In this document: positions 30,851-39,465 of the stretch, one piece after another
Position numbering within the stretch: the first letter of the stretch is position 1
How the letters are laid out: each line of letters begins with the position of its first letter
Notes under the pieces: generated by a model
Seen by the model: the letters and a program-made list of their open reading frames with translations, nothing else
The model's database searches: none
Told to the model about the DNA's origin: nothing
Translations under genes and position numbers: made by a program
From: Blattabacterium cuenoti
GTDB lineage: Bacteria > Bacteroidota > Bacteroidia > Flavobacteriales > Blattabacteriaceae
DNA: 64,000 bases
Assembly (NCBI RefSeq): GCF_014251795.1
Contig: NZ_CP059201.1
Coordinates: 434,001 to 498,000 of the forward strand
Direction of reading: 5' to 3'

Positions 30851-31420
30851 TTATAGATAATTTTTATTTTTTTTACCTATAGAAGTAGAAGACAAAGTTT
30901 CTAAAATTTCACATATTTTGAATTTTGTTGAATTCAATAAAGATGAAAGAATATTTTTAATTGGAAATTGAAGTAATTTGAAAATTTCAATGATAAAATC
31001 CTCCTTAGATTTAAGATGAAACAACAAATTTAAATCTTTATTTCCACCAAAATAAAAAAATTCTTGGGCATAAGCACCTTTTAAATAAGGTTTATCAGTT
31101 TTTTCTTTGATATGAAAATTTTTTATAATTTTTGCAGCAACATTTGCAACATTACAACTGGAAAATAATATTGTTGTATTTCCATTTAAAATAGGAAAAA
31201 AAGAATCAAATTTTTTGTTTTCAATCTCATTTATGGCTCTTTTCAATAAAGTATTTTTTATCATTCTCATTTTAATATTATATTTATAAAAACTTTTCCT
31301 AAGAAAAGATATTTGGTTAGAATTTAATTCGGACATGTCAATTAAATATATCGTCGTACTATTATGAGATAATATAGAAACTAATTCCGATAATGCTTTT
31401 TTTTTATTTTCTTTGTTCAT
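30851..31420 (-). CDS. rplJ: Ribosomal protein L10 (uL10)
   Basis: The 189-aa product starts MNKENKKKALSELVSIL, the usual L10 start, with its ATG sharing ATGA with the rplA stop at 31417-31420. A longer frame to 31459 would overlap rplA and is not supported. The middle part KNTLLKRAINEIENKKFDSF and GNTTILFSSCN match the family, though overall conservation is low. It anchors L12 to the 23S rRNA. Confidence 0.93.
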   Translation of the reverse strand: MNKENKKKALSELVSILSHNSTTIYLIDMSELNSNQISFLRKSFYKYNIKMRMIKNTLLKRAINEIENKKFDSFFPILNGNTTILFSSCNVANVAAKIIKNFHIKEKTDKPYLKGAYAQEFFYFGGNKDLNLLFHLKSKEDFIIEIFKLLQFPIKNILSSLLNSTKFKICEILETLSSTSIGKKNKNYL

Positions 31421-32118
31421 TTGTTCACAAAACTTTTTAAATCTAATGGAATACCACAACTCATAGTACTGGATAAATAAATACTTTTAATATAAGAACC
31501 CTTAGATGCAGAAGGTTTATTACGAATAATTATTTTCATAAATTCTTCAATATTTATTAATAAATAATCATGTAAAAAAGAAATTCTTCCTATTGAAGCA
31601 TGAACAATTCCATAACGATCAGCTTTAAATCTTATTTTTCCTGATTTAATTTCTTTAACGGATATTTCTGGATTTATAGAAACAGTCCCCATTTGAGGAT
31701 TTGGCATTAATCCTTTAGGACCCAATATTTTTCCAATATTTCCTAATTGGTTCATGACAGAAGGAGTAGCAACAATTATATCAACATTTGTCCATCCAGA
31801 TTTAATTTTTTCAATATATTTTAATCCAACAAAATCAGCACCTGCTTTTTGAACTTCTAATTCTTTTTCTTCAGGAACTAAAGCTAAAACGCAAATATTT
31901 TTTCCTGTTCCATAGGGTAACAAAACCGTCCCTCTGACCATTTGATTAGGAGAACGAACATCTATACCTAGATGAACAGAAATATCGACAGATGCATCAA
32001 AATTTACAAATTTTATTTCTTTAATGATAGATATTGCTTCTTTTAAAGAATATTTTTTATTTTTACTAGAAATTTTCTCTAAAATTTTCTTTCTATTTTT
32101 AGTTAATTTTTTTGACAT
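31417..32118 (-). CDS. rplA: Ribosomal protein L1 (uL1)
   Basis: The 233-aa protein has VDISVHLGIDVRSPNQMVRGTV, LPYGTGKNICVLAL, GADFVGLKYIEKIKSGW, LGKILGPKGLMPNPQMGTV (as GNIGKILGPKGLMPNPQMGT) and the C-terminal ATMSCGIPLD-like block (LSSTMSCGIPLDL). It binds the L1 stalk of 23S rRNA and in many bacteria represses its own operon; a mimic hairpin was not searched for in detail. It follows rplK by 18 bases. Confidence 0.97.
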   Translation of the reverse strand: MSKKLTKNRKKILEKISSKNKKYSLKEAISIIKEIKFVNFDASVDISVHLGIDVRSPNQMVRGTVLLPYGTGKNICVLALVPEEKELEVQKAGADFVGLKYIEKIKSGWTNVDIIVATPSVMNQLGNIGKILGPKGLMPNPQMGTVSINPEISVKEIKSGKIRFKADRYGIVHASIGRISFLHDYLLINIEEFMKIIIRNKPSASKGSYIKSIYLSSTMSCGIPLDLKSFVNK

Positions 32119-32136
32119 ATCATAAATGAAATTTTT

Positions 32137-32574
32137 TTATCCCTCAATTTCTATTTCTATTCCCATAGATCTAGCAGTTCCAGAAATCATAGATATAGCT
32201 GAATTAATCGAAAAACAATTCAAATCTTCCATTTTATTCTGAGCAATCGTTTTCACTTCATTTAAACTTATTTTTCCTATTTTATAACGATTAGATTCTT
32301 TAGATCCTTTTTCTTTTTTTATTATATTCAATAATTGAATAGAAACTGGAGATTTCTTAATGAAAAAAGAAAATGATTTATCTTCATACACAGTGATGAC
32401 AACAGGACATACTTTTCCTATTTTGTTTTGAGTCAGAGTATTATATTGTTTGCAAAATTCCATAATATTGACTCCAGAACTACCTAAAATAGGTCCTATA
32501 GGAGGAGCTGGACTAGCTTTCCCTCCATTTATTTTCTGTATTTTAATTCTTTTTATTACTTTTTTTTTAACCAT
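32137..32574 (-). CDS. rplK: Ribosomal protein L11 (uL11)
   Basis: The 145-aa protein shows the N-terminal domain GKASPAPPIGPILGSSGVNIMEFC, the Pro-rich loop where thiopeptides act, then a C-terminal rRNA-binding helix ending SMISGTARSMGIEIEIEG. Its start lies 2 bases after the nusG stop, so the two genes are cotranscribed. Confidence 0.97.
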   Translation of the reverse strand: MVKKKVIKRIKIQKINGGKASPAPPIGPILGSSGVNIMEFCKQYNTLTQNKIGKVCPVVITVYEDKSFSFFIKKSPVSIQLLNIIKKEKGSKESNRYKIGKISLNEVKTIAQNKMEDLNCFSINSAISMISGTARSMGIEIEIEG

Positions 32575-32576
32575 GG

Positions 32577-33131
32577 TTAGATTTTTTCAATCTGTGTAAA
32601 ATTTAATTCTAATGGAGTTTTTCTTCCAAAAATTAAAACAGCCAATTCCAATTTTCTTTTTTCTTCATTTATTTTTTCAATTGTTCCATTAAATCCTGTA
32701 AAAGGGCCATCTATAACTTTAATCGTTTCGCCTACTATAAAAGGCATAGTAATATTTTCATAACTTTCAGAAAGTTGATCTATTTTCCCTAACATTTTAT
32801 TTACTTCTTCTTGTCTCATAGGAATAGGAGTTGCAGAAGCACCCTTTCCTTCACTTAAAAAATTTATAACACCTGGAACATTCTTGATTGCATGTACAGC
32901 TTCTCCATCTAAATTTGCTTCAACCATAACATATCCAGGGTAATGGACTTTTTCTCTATGAATTTTTTTTCCTTTTCTCATTTGTATAACTTTTTCAATA
33001 GGAACTAATACTTTCCCTATATATTCTTGAAATCCATTATCTCTAACTTCATTCTCAATATATGATTTCACCTTGTTTTCTTGTCCACTCATGGTTTTAA
33101 TTACATACCACTTTCTCTCAAAATCACTCAT
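32577..33131 (-). CDS. nusG: Transcription elongation factor NusG
   Basis: The 184-aa protein has an NGN domain (WYVIKTMSGQENKVKSYIE at residues 8-26; HYPGYVMVEANLDGEAVHAIKNVPGV) and a C-terminal KOW domain (GETIKVIDGPFTGFNGTIEKINEEKRKLEL). It binds RNA polymerase and couples it to the ribosome or to Rho. It lies between secE and rplK in the normal order. Confidence 0.97.
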   Translation of the reverse strand: MSDFERKWYVIKTMSGQENKVKSYIENEVRDNGFQEYIGKVLVPIEKVIQMRKGKKIHREKVHYPGYVMVEANLDGEAVHAIKNVPGVINFLSEGKGASATPIPMRQEEVNKMLGKIDQLSESYENITMPFIVGETIKVIDGPFTGFNGTIEKINEEKRKLELAVLIFGRKTPLELNFTQIEKI

Positions 33132-33143
33132 TAATATATAATT

Positions 33144-33329
33144 TTATAAAGAAAATAATTTTTTAATTAAAAAAATAAAAATGCCATCTATCCCATATAA
33201 AAATATGGACATAAATATGGAAAAAAAAGATACAACTATTGTTGTGTATTGTAAATCTTCCAATTTAGGCCATGTAATACAATGAAAAAATTCGTTATAA
33301 ATTTCCAAAAAAAAATTATTTTTTTTCAT
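33144..33329 (-). CDS. secE: Preprotein translocase subunit SecE
   Basis: The 61-aa protein begins MKKNNFFLEIYNEFFHCITWPKL, the amphipathic SecE helix with the ITWPK motif, followed by one membrane helix (IVVSFFSIFMSIFLYGIDGIFIFLI). I start at 33329; a longer frame to 33416 would read backward through part of tRNA-Trp and is spurious. SecE is the essential clamp of SecYEG. It lies between tRNA-Trp and nusG. Confidence 0.93.
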   Translation of the reverse strand: MKKNNFFLEIYNEFFHCITWPKLEDLQYTTIVVSFFSIFMSIFLYGIDGIFIFLIKKLFSL

Positions 33330-33358
33330 ATATTGTTTTTTTAGTTTAATAACCAATG

Positions 33359-33431
33359 CACGGATGGTAAGAATCGAACTTACGACCTTCGGTTTTGGAG
33401 ACCGGTGCTCTACCAACTAAGCTACATCCGT
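33359..33431 (-). tRNA. tRNA-Trp (anticodon CCA)
   Basis: A 73-nt cloverleaf with acceptor ACGGATG/CATCCGT, discriminator G as required by TrpRS, anticodon loop CTCCAAA and T-loop TTCGATT. A36-A37-A38 make it a probable MiaA substrate. It lies between tuf and secE, as in many bacteria. Confidence 0.97.
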
Positions 33432-33449
33432 TTTATCATTAAATAAAAA

Positions 33450-34637
33450 TCAATCTATTATATGAATAACCTGTCCAGCACCTACTGTTCTCCCTCCTTC
33501 ACGAATAGCGAAACGTAAATTCTCACTTAATGCTATAGAATGATGTAACTCAACTTCCATTGATACATTATCTCCAGGCATCACCATTTCTACTCCATTC
33601 GGTAAATGAATTTCACCCGTTACATCAGTTGTTCTCAAATAAAATTGAGGACGATACTTATTATGAAAAGGAGTATGTCTTCCTCCTTCTTCTTTTGTAA
33701 GAATATACACTTCTGCTTTAAATTTTTTATGAGGTTTCACAGATCCTGGTTTTCCAATAACCATTCCTCTTTTAATATCTTTTTTTTCTATACCACGTAA
33801 TAACAAACCTACATTATCTCCGGCCTGACCTTTATCTAAAATTTTTCTAAACATTTCAACTCCTGTTACTGTAGATGATAATTTATTTTCTACCATTCCA
33901 ATAATATCTACTGAATCTCCCGTATTAACAGTTCCACTTTCAATACGACCTGTTGCTACAGTTCCTCTTCCTGTTATAGTAAAAACATCCTCTACAGGCA
34001 TTAAAAATGGTTTATCTATTTCACGAATAGGTTCAGGTATATAATCATCCAATACTTTCATCAAATCTTTTATTTTTTCTATCCATTTTTTTTCTCCATT
34101 TAAAGCACCTAAAGCTGATCCTTGTACAATGGGAATATTTTCTCCATCATATTCATATTTCGAAAGTAATTCTCTTATTTCCATTTCTACTAATTCCAAT
34201 AATTCTGGATCATCTACTTGATCCACTTTATTCATAAATACTACAATTTTTGGAACACCTACTTGTCTAGATAGTAATATGTGTTCTCTAGTCTGAGGCA
34301 TAGGTCCATCTGTTGCAGCTACAACTAAAATCGCCCCATCCATTTGAGCTGCTCCTGTGATCATATTTTTTATATAATCTGCATGTCCAGGACAATCAAC
34401 ATGAGCATAATGTCTTTTTTCTGTTTCGTATTCTACGTGAGACGTATTAATAGTAATTCCTCTAGCCTTTTCTTCAGGAGCGTTATCAATCGCATCAAAA
34501 CTTTTTTCTTCTGCTAAACCAATTTCTGATAAAACTTTTGTAATTGCAGCTGTTAAAGTCGTTTTACCATGATCTACATGACCTGTAGTTCCTATATTTA
34601 TATGCGGTTTGTCTCGTTTAAATTTTTCTTTTGCCAT
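33450..34637 (-). CDS. tuf: Elongation factor Tu
   Basis: The 395-aa GTPase has G1 [14 protein letters not shown] (residues 19-32), G2 [14 protein letters not shown]3 [13 protein letters not shown]4 NKVD and G5 SALGAL, then the two beta-barrel domains with [11 protein letters not shown]. It delivers aminoacyl-tRNA to the ribosome. Only one tuf gene is seen in the window. It is flanked by tRNA-Thr(GGT) upstream and tRNA-Trp downstream. Confidence 0.98.
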   Translation of the reverse strand: MAKEKFKRDKPHINIGTTGHVDHGKTTLTAAITKVLSEIGLAEEKSFDAIDNAPEEKARGITINTSHVEYETEKRHYAHVDCPGHADYIKNMITGAAQMDGAILVVAATDGPMPQTREHILLSRQVGVPKIVVFMNKVDQVDDPELLELVEMEIRELLSKYEYDGENIPIVQGSALGALNGEKKWIEKIKDLMKVLDDYIPEPIREIDKPFLMPVEDVFTITGRGTVATGRIESGTVNTGDSVDIIGMVENKLSSTVTGVEMFRKILDKGQAGDNVGLLLRGIEKKDIKRGMVIGKPGSVKPHKKFKAEVYILTKEEGGRHTPFHNKYRPQFYLRTTDVTGEIHLPNGVEMVMPGDNVSMEVELHHSIALSENLRFAIREGGRTVGAGQVIHIID

Positions 34638-34670
34638 GATAGAATTATTAAAAATATTGAGTTAAAAAAA

Positions 34671-34742
34671 AGCCAACGGCGGGAATTGAACCCGTGACCT
34701 CTTCCTTACCAAGGAAGTGCTCTTCCACTGAGCTACATTGGC
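34671..34742 (-). tRNA. tRNA-Thr (anticodon GGT)
   Basis: A 72-nt cloverleaf with acceptor GCCAATG/CGTTGGC, discriminator T, D-arm TAGCTCAG, anticodon stem-loop CTTCC-TTGGTAA-GGAAG and T-loop TTCAATT. Fourth tRNA of the cluster that precedes tuf. Confidence 0.97.
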
Positions 34743-34781
34743 CATATAATGATATTATTCTTCTCATTCATTTTTTTGTAG

Positions 34782-34854
34782 AGCGGAAGACGGGATTCGA
34801 ACCCGCGACATTCAACTTGGAAGGCTGAAGCTCTACCAACTGAGCTACTTCCGC
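34782..34854 (-). tRNA. tRNA-Gly (anticodon TCC)
   Basis: A 73-nt cloverleaf with acceptor GCGGAAG/CTTCCGC, discriminator T, anticodon loop CTTCCAA and T-loop TTCGAAT. Confidence 0.97.
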
Positions 34855-34864
34855 TATATAGGGG

Positions 34865-34948
34865 TGGGGAGAGCAGGATTCGAACCTGCGAAGGCAAAGC
34901 CAACAGATTTACAGTCTGTCCTCGTTAACCAGACTTGAGTATCTCCCC
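34865..34948 (-). tRNA. tRNA-Tyr (anticodon GTA)
   Basis: An 84-nt class II tRNA with a long variable arm, acceptor GGGGAGA/TCTCCCC, discriminator A, anticodon loop CTGTAAA and T-loop TTCGAAT. A36-A37-A38 fits a MiaA substrate. Confidence 0.97.
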
Positions 34949-34957
34949 CAAAAAACA

Positions 34958-35031
34958 AGCCGATGGAGGGATTCGAACCCACGACCCCGAGATTACAAAT
35001 CACGTGCTCTGACCAACTGAGCTACACCGGC
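34958..35031 (-). tRNA. tRNA-Thr (anticodon TGT)
   Basis: A 74-nt cloverleaf with acceptor GCCGGTG/CATCGGC, discriminator T, anticodon loop TTTGTAA and T-loop TTCGAAT. First gene of the tRNA-tuf-secE-rpoBC operon. Confidence 0.97.
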
Positions 35032-35071
35032 TATTCAAATTTTATTCGTAATAATGAAAATCAAGACAATA

Positions 35072-35101
35072 CAAATCTATAGAGATTTTTATAATTCTCA
35101 A
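35072..35101 (-). promoter_or_regulatory. Consensus Bacteroidetes promoter of the tRNA-tuf-rpoBC operon
   Basis: On the minus strand TTG (35099-35101), then a 19-base spacer, then TAGATTTG (35072-35079), match the Bacteroidetes vegetative promoter TTG-N19-TAnnTTTG exactly. It lies about 40 bases before the tRNA-Thr(TGT) gene. It is the best promoter match I found by eye in the window. Confidence 0.75.
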
Positions 35102-35115
35102 AAAAATAATAAATG

Positions 35116-35772
35116 TTATAAGATTTTTATATCTTTCATTTTATGTTTAAATATGAATAATAAAAATACACCAATAGATATTACAATATCAGATAAATTA
35201 AAAACAGGTTTAAAAAATTTGAAATTATAACCTCCAAAAAATGGAATCCAACAAGGAAAATAGATATCTATTATAGGGAAATAAAACATATCTACAACAC
35301 ACCCTCCCATAAAAGGGGCATATCCCCTAGTATAATTTAGAGAAAAAATATTAGAATTTATTTTAGATATTCCAAAATAAGAAATCCATTTATGATATTC
35401 CTGACTATAAACTGTTCCTTTATCAAATAATAAACCATACAAAGCACTATCTAAAAAATTCCCCATAGATCCAGATAAAATTAAACTAATAGAAATCATT
35501 AAATATTTGGAAGATCCTTTTTTGATATTCTTATAAAGAAAAATAAAAATTAAAAAAATTAAAAAAAAACGTAATAAACTCAAAAATATTTTTCCATGAT
35601 ATCCGAATCCAAAATGAATACCATAAGCCATCCCTGGATTTTCTACAAAACAAATTTGAAAAAAAGGAAAAATAGAAATACCACCTCCTAATTCGAAATG
35701 AGTTTTAACATAGATTTTTAAAATTTGATCTATTAATAAAAAAGAAAAAATAATTAAAAAATATTTTTTCAA
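35116..35772 (-). CDS. lspA: Lipoprotein signal peptidase (SPase II)
   Basis: The 218-aa inner-membrane aspartyl protease has four hydrophobic segments and the motifs FVENPGMAYGI, GSMGNFLDSALYG (first catalytic Asp) and VVDMFYF, followed by FNLSDIVISIG with the second catalytic Asp. It cleaves the signal peptide of lipoproteins such as LptE and the small lipoprotein at 43893. The extra loop between the motifs makes it longer than the E. coli enzyme (164 aa), as is usual in Bacteroidota. A decayed dksA lies between it and ileS. Confidence 0.9.
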   Translation of the reverse strand: MKKYFLIIFSFLLIDQILKIYVKTHFELGGGISIFPFFQICFVENPGMAYGIHFGFGYHGKIFLSLLRFFLIFLIFIFLYKNIKKGSSKYLMISISLILSGSMGNFLDSALYGLLFDKGTVYSQEYHKWISYFGISKINSNIFSLNYTRGYAPFMGGCVVDMFYFPIIDIYFPCWIPFFGGYNFKFFKPVFNLSDIVISIGVFLLFIFKHKMKDIKIL

Positions 35773-35804
35773 AAAAAACTTATTTGTTAATTCTATATAA
35801 TTTT

Positions 35805-35972
35805 TTACCTTAAATACTGAAAGTAATATGAAGAACAGCCATAAAACATTTTTTCTAAATCAATTAATAAATTTTTGTAAATGTTCCAAAATTTTTTCGT
35901 TTTTTTATCAATTAAATTAATTAATGTTTTTGATCCTTTTTCAAAAGCTTGAAATAGCTTGATTCTTACATT
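35805..35972 (-). pseudogene. Decayed dksA (TraR/DksA) remnant between ileS and lspA
   Basis: Translating from the base after the ileS stop in the same frame gives 55 open codons with no ATG start. It reads LFQAFEKGSKTL, then FWNIYKNLLIDLEKMFYGC. This resembles the middle of flavobacterial DksA-like proteins (F-x-AF-x-GS-x-T, then a helix ending IENKTYGIC), recalled from memory. The N-terminal coiled coil and the rest of the zinc finger are missing. In many Flavobacteriia a dksA-type gene lies between ileS and lspA, which supports decay in place. I regard it as a non-functional fragment. Confidence 0.6.
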
Positions 35973-38900
35973 TTATTCTTTTTGAATATGCATATATAAT
36001 ATGAATTTTTCCTTAAAATATATTTTTTCTTTTTTTTCATCATATTTTTCTATATTTTCTTGTAATGAAAGATCTCTAGAAAGAGTTTCTTTACAAATAA
36101 AAGATTTTTTATTTTGTAAAATAATTTGTATTTTATTTCGGAAATAAAAATTTCCTTTTACACTTACATATATAAATATTTTATCGGTGACATGATATTC
36201 TCGGTCCTTTCTAAATTTTTGTATGTGTCTAATGAATTCTCTGACGAAACCTTCTTCCCAAAGAAAAGGTGTAATTCTTAAATCTAATGCTATTGTCAAT
36301 TTTGGATCAAATAAAATAGACCAACCTTTAATATATTCAGTACTAATTTTTACATCTTCTAGAGTAAGAAGAATTTTGTTTTTACCTATAAAAAAAATGT
36401 ATTCTTTTTCTTCTTCTATTTTTCTAATTTCTTTTTGGGTAAATTTTTTTATGTATTCCGAAATTATTTGAACTTTATTTCCAAATTTAGGTCCCATAAA
36501 TTGATAATTAGGTTTAATATGTTTAATTAACTCTAGATTTTTGTAAGAAAAAGTAAATTCTATTTCTTTAACATTAGCCTCTTGAGATATAATTTCAGAT
36601 GATTCTTTCAATTGAAAATACATTTTTTCATCCTTATCAGGAATGATAACAAGCAATTTTCGTAAAGGTTGACGAATTTTTATTTTATTTTTTTTCCTTA
36701 TAGAAAAAACCATAGCAACAATTTTCTGAATATAAAGCATTTTATTTTCCAACTTTTTATTCATGAAATTAGAGTCATACATAGGAAAATCTGTTAAATG
36801 AATACTTTTAAAATTTTCTTTTTTAGTGATAGAATTTAAATCTATGTATAATTTTTCAGAAAAAAATGGAACAATAGGAGAAATTAATTTAGCTATAACA
36901 ATTAAACATTTATAAAGAATTTGATACGCAGATATTTTATTTTTTGTATATTTTTTTTTCCAAAATCTTCTCCTACATAATCTAATATACCAATTGCTCA
37001 ACTGATCTAAAACAAAAGATGAAATTAAACGTGCAACTTCAGTTGGATTATAGTTAGTATAATAACTATCTGCCTTTTGAATAAGAGTGTTCAACTCAGA
37101 AAGAATCCAAAAATCTAATTCTGTATAATGATCAAAACATTCTTTTTCTTTGTAAGAAAAATTATCAATATTAGCATATAAAACAAAAAAAGAATAAACA
37201 TTGTATAATGTTCCAAAAAATTTATTTACAATGGTTTGTACTTCTTTTATATTAAATTTTAAATTATCCCATGGTTCAGAATTGAATATAATATACCAAC
37301 GTATAGCATCAGGACCATAATCATTGATTAAATCAAAAGGATTTATGGTATTTCCTTTACTTTTTGACATTTTACGACCATTTTGATCCAAAACTAATCC
37401 TGTAGAGATCACATTCTGATATGCTACAGAATTAAATAATAAACTACTAATAGTATGTAAAGTAAAAAACCATCCTCGTGTTTGATCTACTCCCTCAGAA
37501 ATTAAATCAGCAGGAAATAATAAACTTTTATCTATACATTCTTTATTTTCAAATGGATAATGAAATTGAGCATATGGCATTGCTCCAGAATCAAACCATA
37601 CATCAATTAAATCAGATTCTCTTCTCATAGGTTCCCCTTTAGAAGAAACCAATATAATTTGATCCAGAACATGTTTATGTAAATCTATTTTATCATAATT
37701 ATCATCACTCATATCATCTAATACAAAATCTTGAAATATATTATGTGACATAAGTCCATGATCAACAGATTTATTAATTTCTAAAAACAATTCTTTTATC
37801 GATCCTATCACGATTTCCTCATCTTCTTTTTCTGTTCTCCAAATAGGAAGAGGAGTCCCCCAATATCTAGAACGAGAAAGATTCCAATCTTTTGTATTCT
37901 TTAACCAAGAATCAAAACGTTTTTTTCCTATAAAATTAGGATACCATCGGATTTTCTTATTCAAACTAATCATTTTATCTTTGACTTCTGTAGTTTTTAT
38001 GAACCATGAATTTAATAGATAATAAAGTACTGGCTTATCTGTCCTCCAACAATGTGGATAAAAATGAACATATTTCTCAGTTTTAAATATTTTTTGTTTT
38101 CTTTCCAAAAAAGAAATAATTTTTTCATCTACTGAAAAAGAATTTTTTTGATTTTTATCAAATTCATTTTTAACATATTTTTCAGAAAATTCATGAGGAA
38201 AATCTTTTATAAATTTTCCTTTAAAATCAACTAGAGGGACAGGAACATTTTTTTCATTTAAAACTAACATTGGAGGAATATTATATTTTTTAGCTACTAT
38301 AAAATCATCAACCCCAAATGTGGGAGAAATATGGACAATTCCCGTCCCTTCACTAACATTAATAAAATCTCCTAATATAATTTGAAATGCATTTTTTTCG
38401 TTATGATAAGGTTTAAACCAAGGTAATAATTGTTCATATTTACCAAATAGTAATTCTTTCCCTTTAAATTTTTCTACTATTAAATAAGGAATTTTATAAT
38501 CATTTGTATTATATAAATTTAATTCATCATTACTTGAAACAGAATAAAACTGACTTGATGATAATATTTTATGAATTAATTTTTCAGAAAAAACAATATT
38601 TTCTTTTAAAAAAGTATATGTATTATAAGTTTTAACTAATACATAATCTATATCATACCCAAAAGCTAATGCCGTATTTGAAGGAATAGTCCAAGGGGCT
38701 GTAGTCCATGATATAAAATATATGTCATCTAAAATATTTTTAAATTTTTCAGGTAAAGTATTTTTGATTGCCTTAAATTTCAAAAATGGAGATAACTGTT
38801 CAACTTTTTTATAAGTTCCCGGCATATTTAATTCATGATGACTTAATCCTGTTCCTGCAGCAGGAGAATAAGGTTGTATTGTATAACCTTTATAAAGAAG

Positions 38901-39422
38901 ATTCTTATCATATAATTTTTTGATTAACCACCATATACTTTCTATATATTTTGCGTTATAAGTAATAAAAAAATTATTTAAATTTATAAAATATCCTATT
39001 TTTTCTGTAAAAATTTTCCATTTCTTCAACGACTGATTAACAAAATCTTTGCAAAGATTATTATATTTTTCTACACTAATTTTTTTTCCTATATCGTCTT
39101 TAGTAATTCCTATATTTTTTTCTACATTTAGTTCCACAGGAAGGCCATGAGCATCCCAACCAGCTTTTATAAATACTTTTTTACCTTTAAGTGTGTGATA
39201 CCTACAAAAAATATCCTTTATAGTCCTAGTTAAAATATGATGAATACCTGGATTACCATTTAAAGATGGAGGCCCTTCATATAAAATATACGAAAAGGGA
39301 CTCTTTTTGTTATAAAAATTAGAATTATTTTTAAAAATATTATGTTTTTTCCAATATTGAGATATTTCTGTAGTTGTCTGAATCAAATCCAATTTTTCGT
39401 ATTCTTTAAATTTTTTTGACAT
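35973..39422 (-). CDS. ileS: Isoleucyl-tRNA synthetase
   Basis: A complete 1149-aa class I synthetase. The signature is PPSLNGNPGIHHILTRTI, with GIHH in place of HIGH, followed by WDAHGLPVELNVEK; the KMSKS loop is GRKMSKSKGN. The large editing domain and a long C-terminal part without a clear zinc finger are present. Length and sequence are those of the long Bacteroidota IleRS (IleS2-like type). It is divergent from mutS with a 43-base gap. Downstream, on the same strand, are the dksA remnant and lspA. Confidence 0.96.
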   Translation of the reverse strand: MSKKFKEYEKLDLIQTTTEISQYWKKHNIFKNNSNFYNKKSPFSYILYEGPPSLNGNPGIHHILTRTIKDIFCRYHTLKGKKVFIKAGWDAHGLPVELNVEKNIGITKDDIGKKISVEKYNNLCKDFVNQSLKKWKIFTEKIGYFINLNNFFITYNAKYIESIWWLIKKLYDKNLLYKGYTIQPYSPAAGTGLSHHELNMPGTYKKVEQLSPFLKFKAIKNTLPEKFKNILDDIYFISWTTAPWTIPSNTALAFGYDIDYVLVKTYNTYTFLKENIVFSEKLIHKILSSSQFYSVSSNDELNLYNTNDYKIPYLIVEKFKGKELLFGKYEQLLPWFKPYHNEKNAFQIILGDFINVSEGTGIVHISPTFGVDDFIVAKKYNIPPMLVLNEKNVPVPLVDFKGKFIKDFPHEFSEKYVKNEFDKNQKNSFSVDEKIISFLERKQKIFKTEKYVHFYPHCWRTDKPVLYYLLNSWFIKTTEVKDKMISLNKKIRWYPNFIGKKRFDSWLKNTKDWNLSRSRYWGTPLPIWRTEKEDEEIVIGSIKELFLEINKSVDHGLMSHNIFQDFVLDDMSDDNYDKIDLHKHVLDQIILVSSKGEPMRRESDLIDVWFDSGAMPYAQFHYPFENKECIDKSLLFPADLISEGVDQTRGWFFTLHTISSLLFNSVAYQNVISTGLVLDQNGRKMSKSKGNTINPFDLINDYGPDAIRWYIIFNSEPWDNLKFNIKEVQTIVNKFFGTLYNVYSFFVLYANIDNFSYKEKECFDHYTELDFWILSELNTLIQKADSYYTNYNPTEVARLISSFVLDQLSNWYIRLCRRRFWKKKYTKNKISAYQILYKCLIVIAKLISPIVPFFSEKLYIDLNSITKKENFKSIHLTDFPMYDSNFMNKKLENKMLYIQKIVAMVFSIRKKNKIKIRQPLRKLLVIIPDKDEKMYFQLKESSEIISQEANVKEIEFTFSYKNLELIKHIKPNYQFMGPKFGNKVQIISEYIKKFTQKEIRKIEEEKEYIFFIGKNKILLTLEDVKISTEYIKGWSILFDPKLTIALDLRITPFLWEEGFVREFIRHIQKFRKDREYHVTDKIFIYVSVKGNFYFRNKIQIILQNKKSFICKETLSRDLSLQENIEKYDEKKEKIYFKEKFILYMHIQKE

Positions 39423-39465
39423 ATATAATAATAAATTAATAATCTTCTATTTTTAACAATTTGAT

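Noticed and set aside
33330..33416. Longer SecE start at 33416
   Set aside because: The extension is the antisense of tRNA-Trp and has no protein character; SecE starts at 33329.
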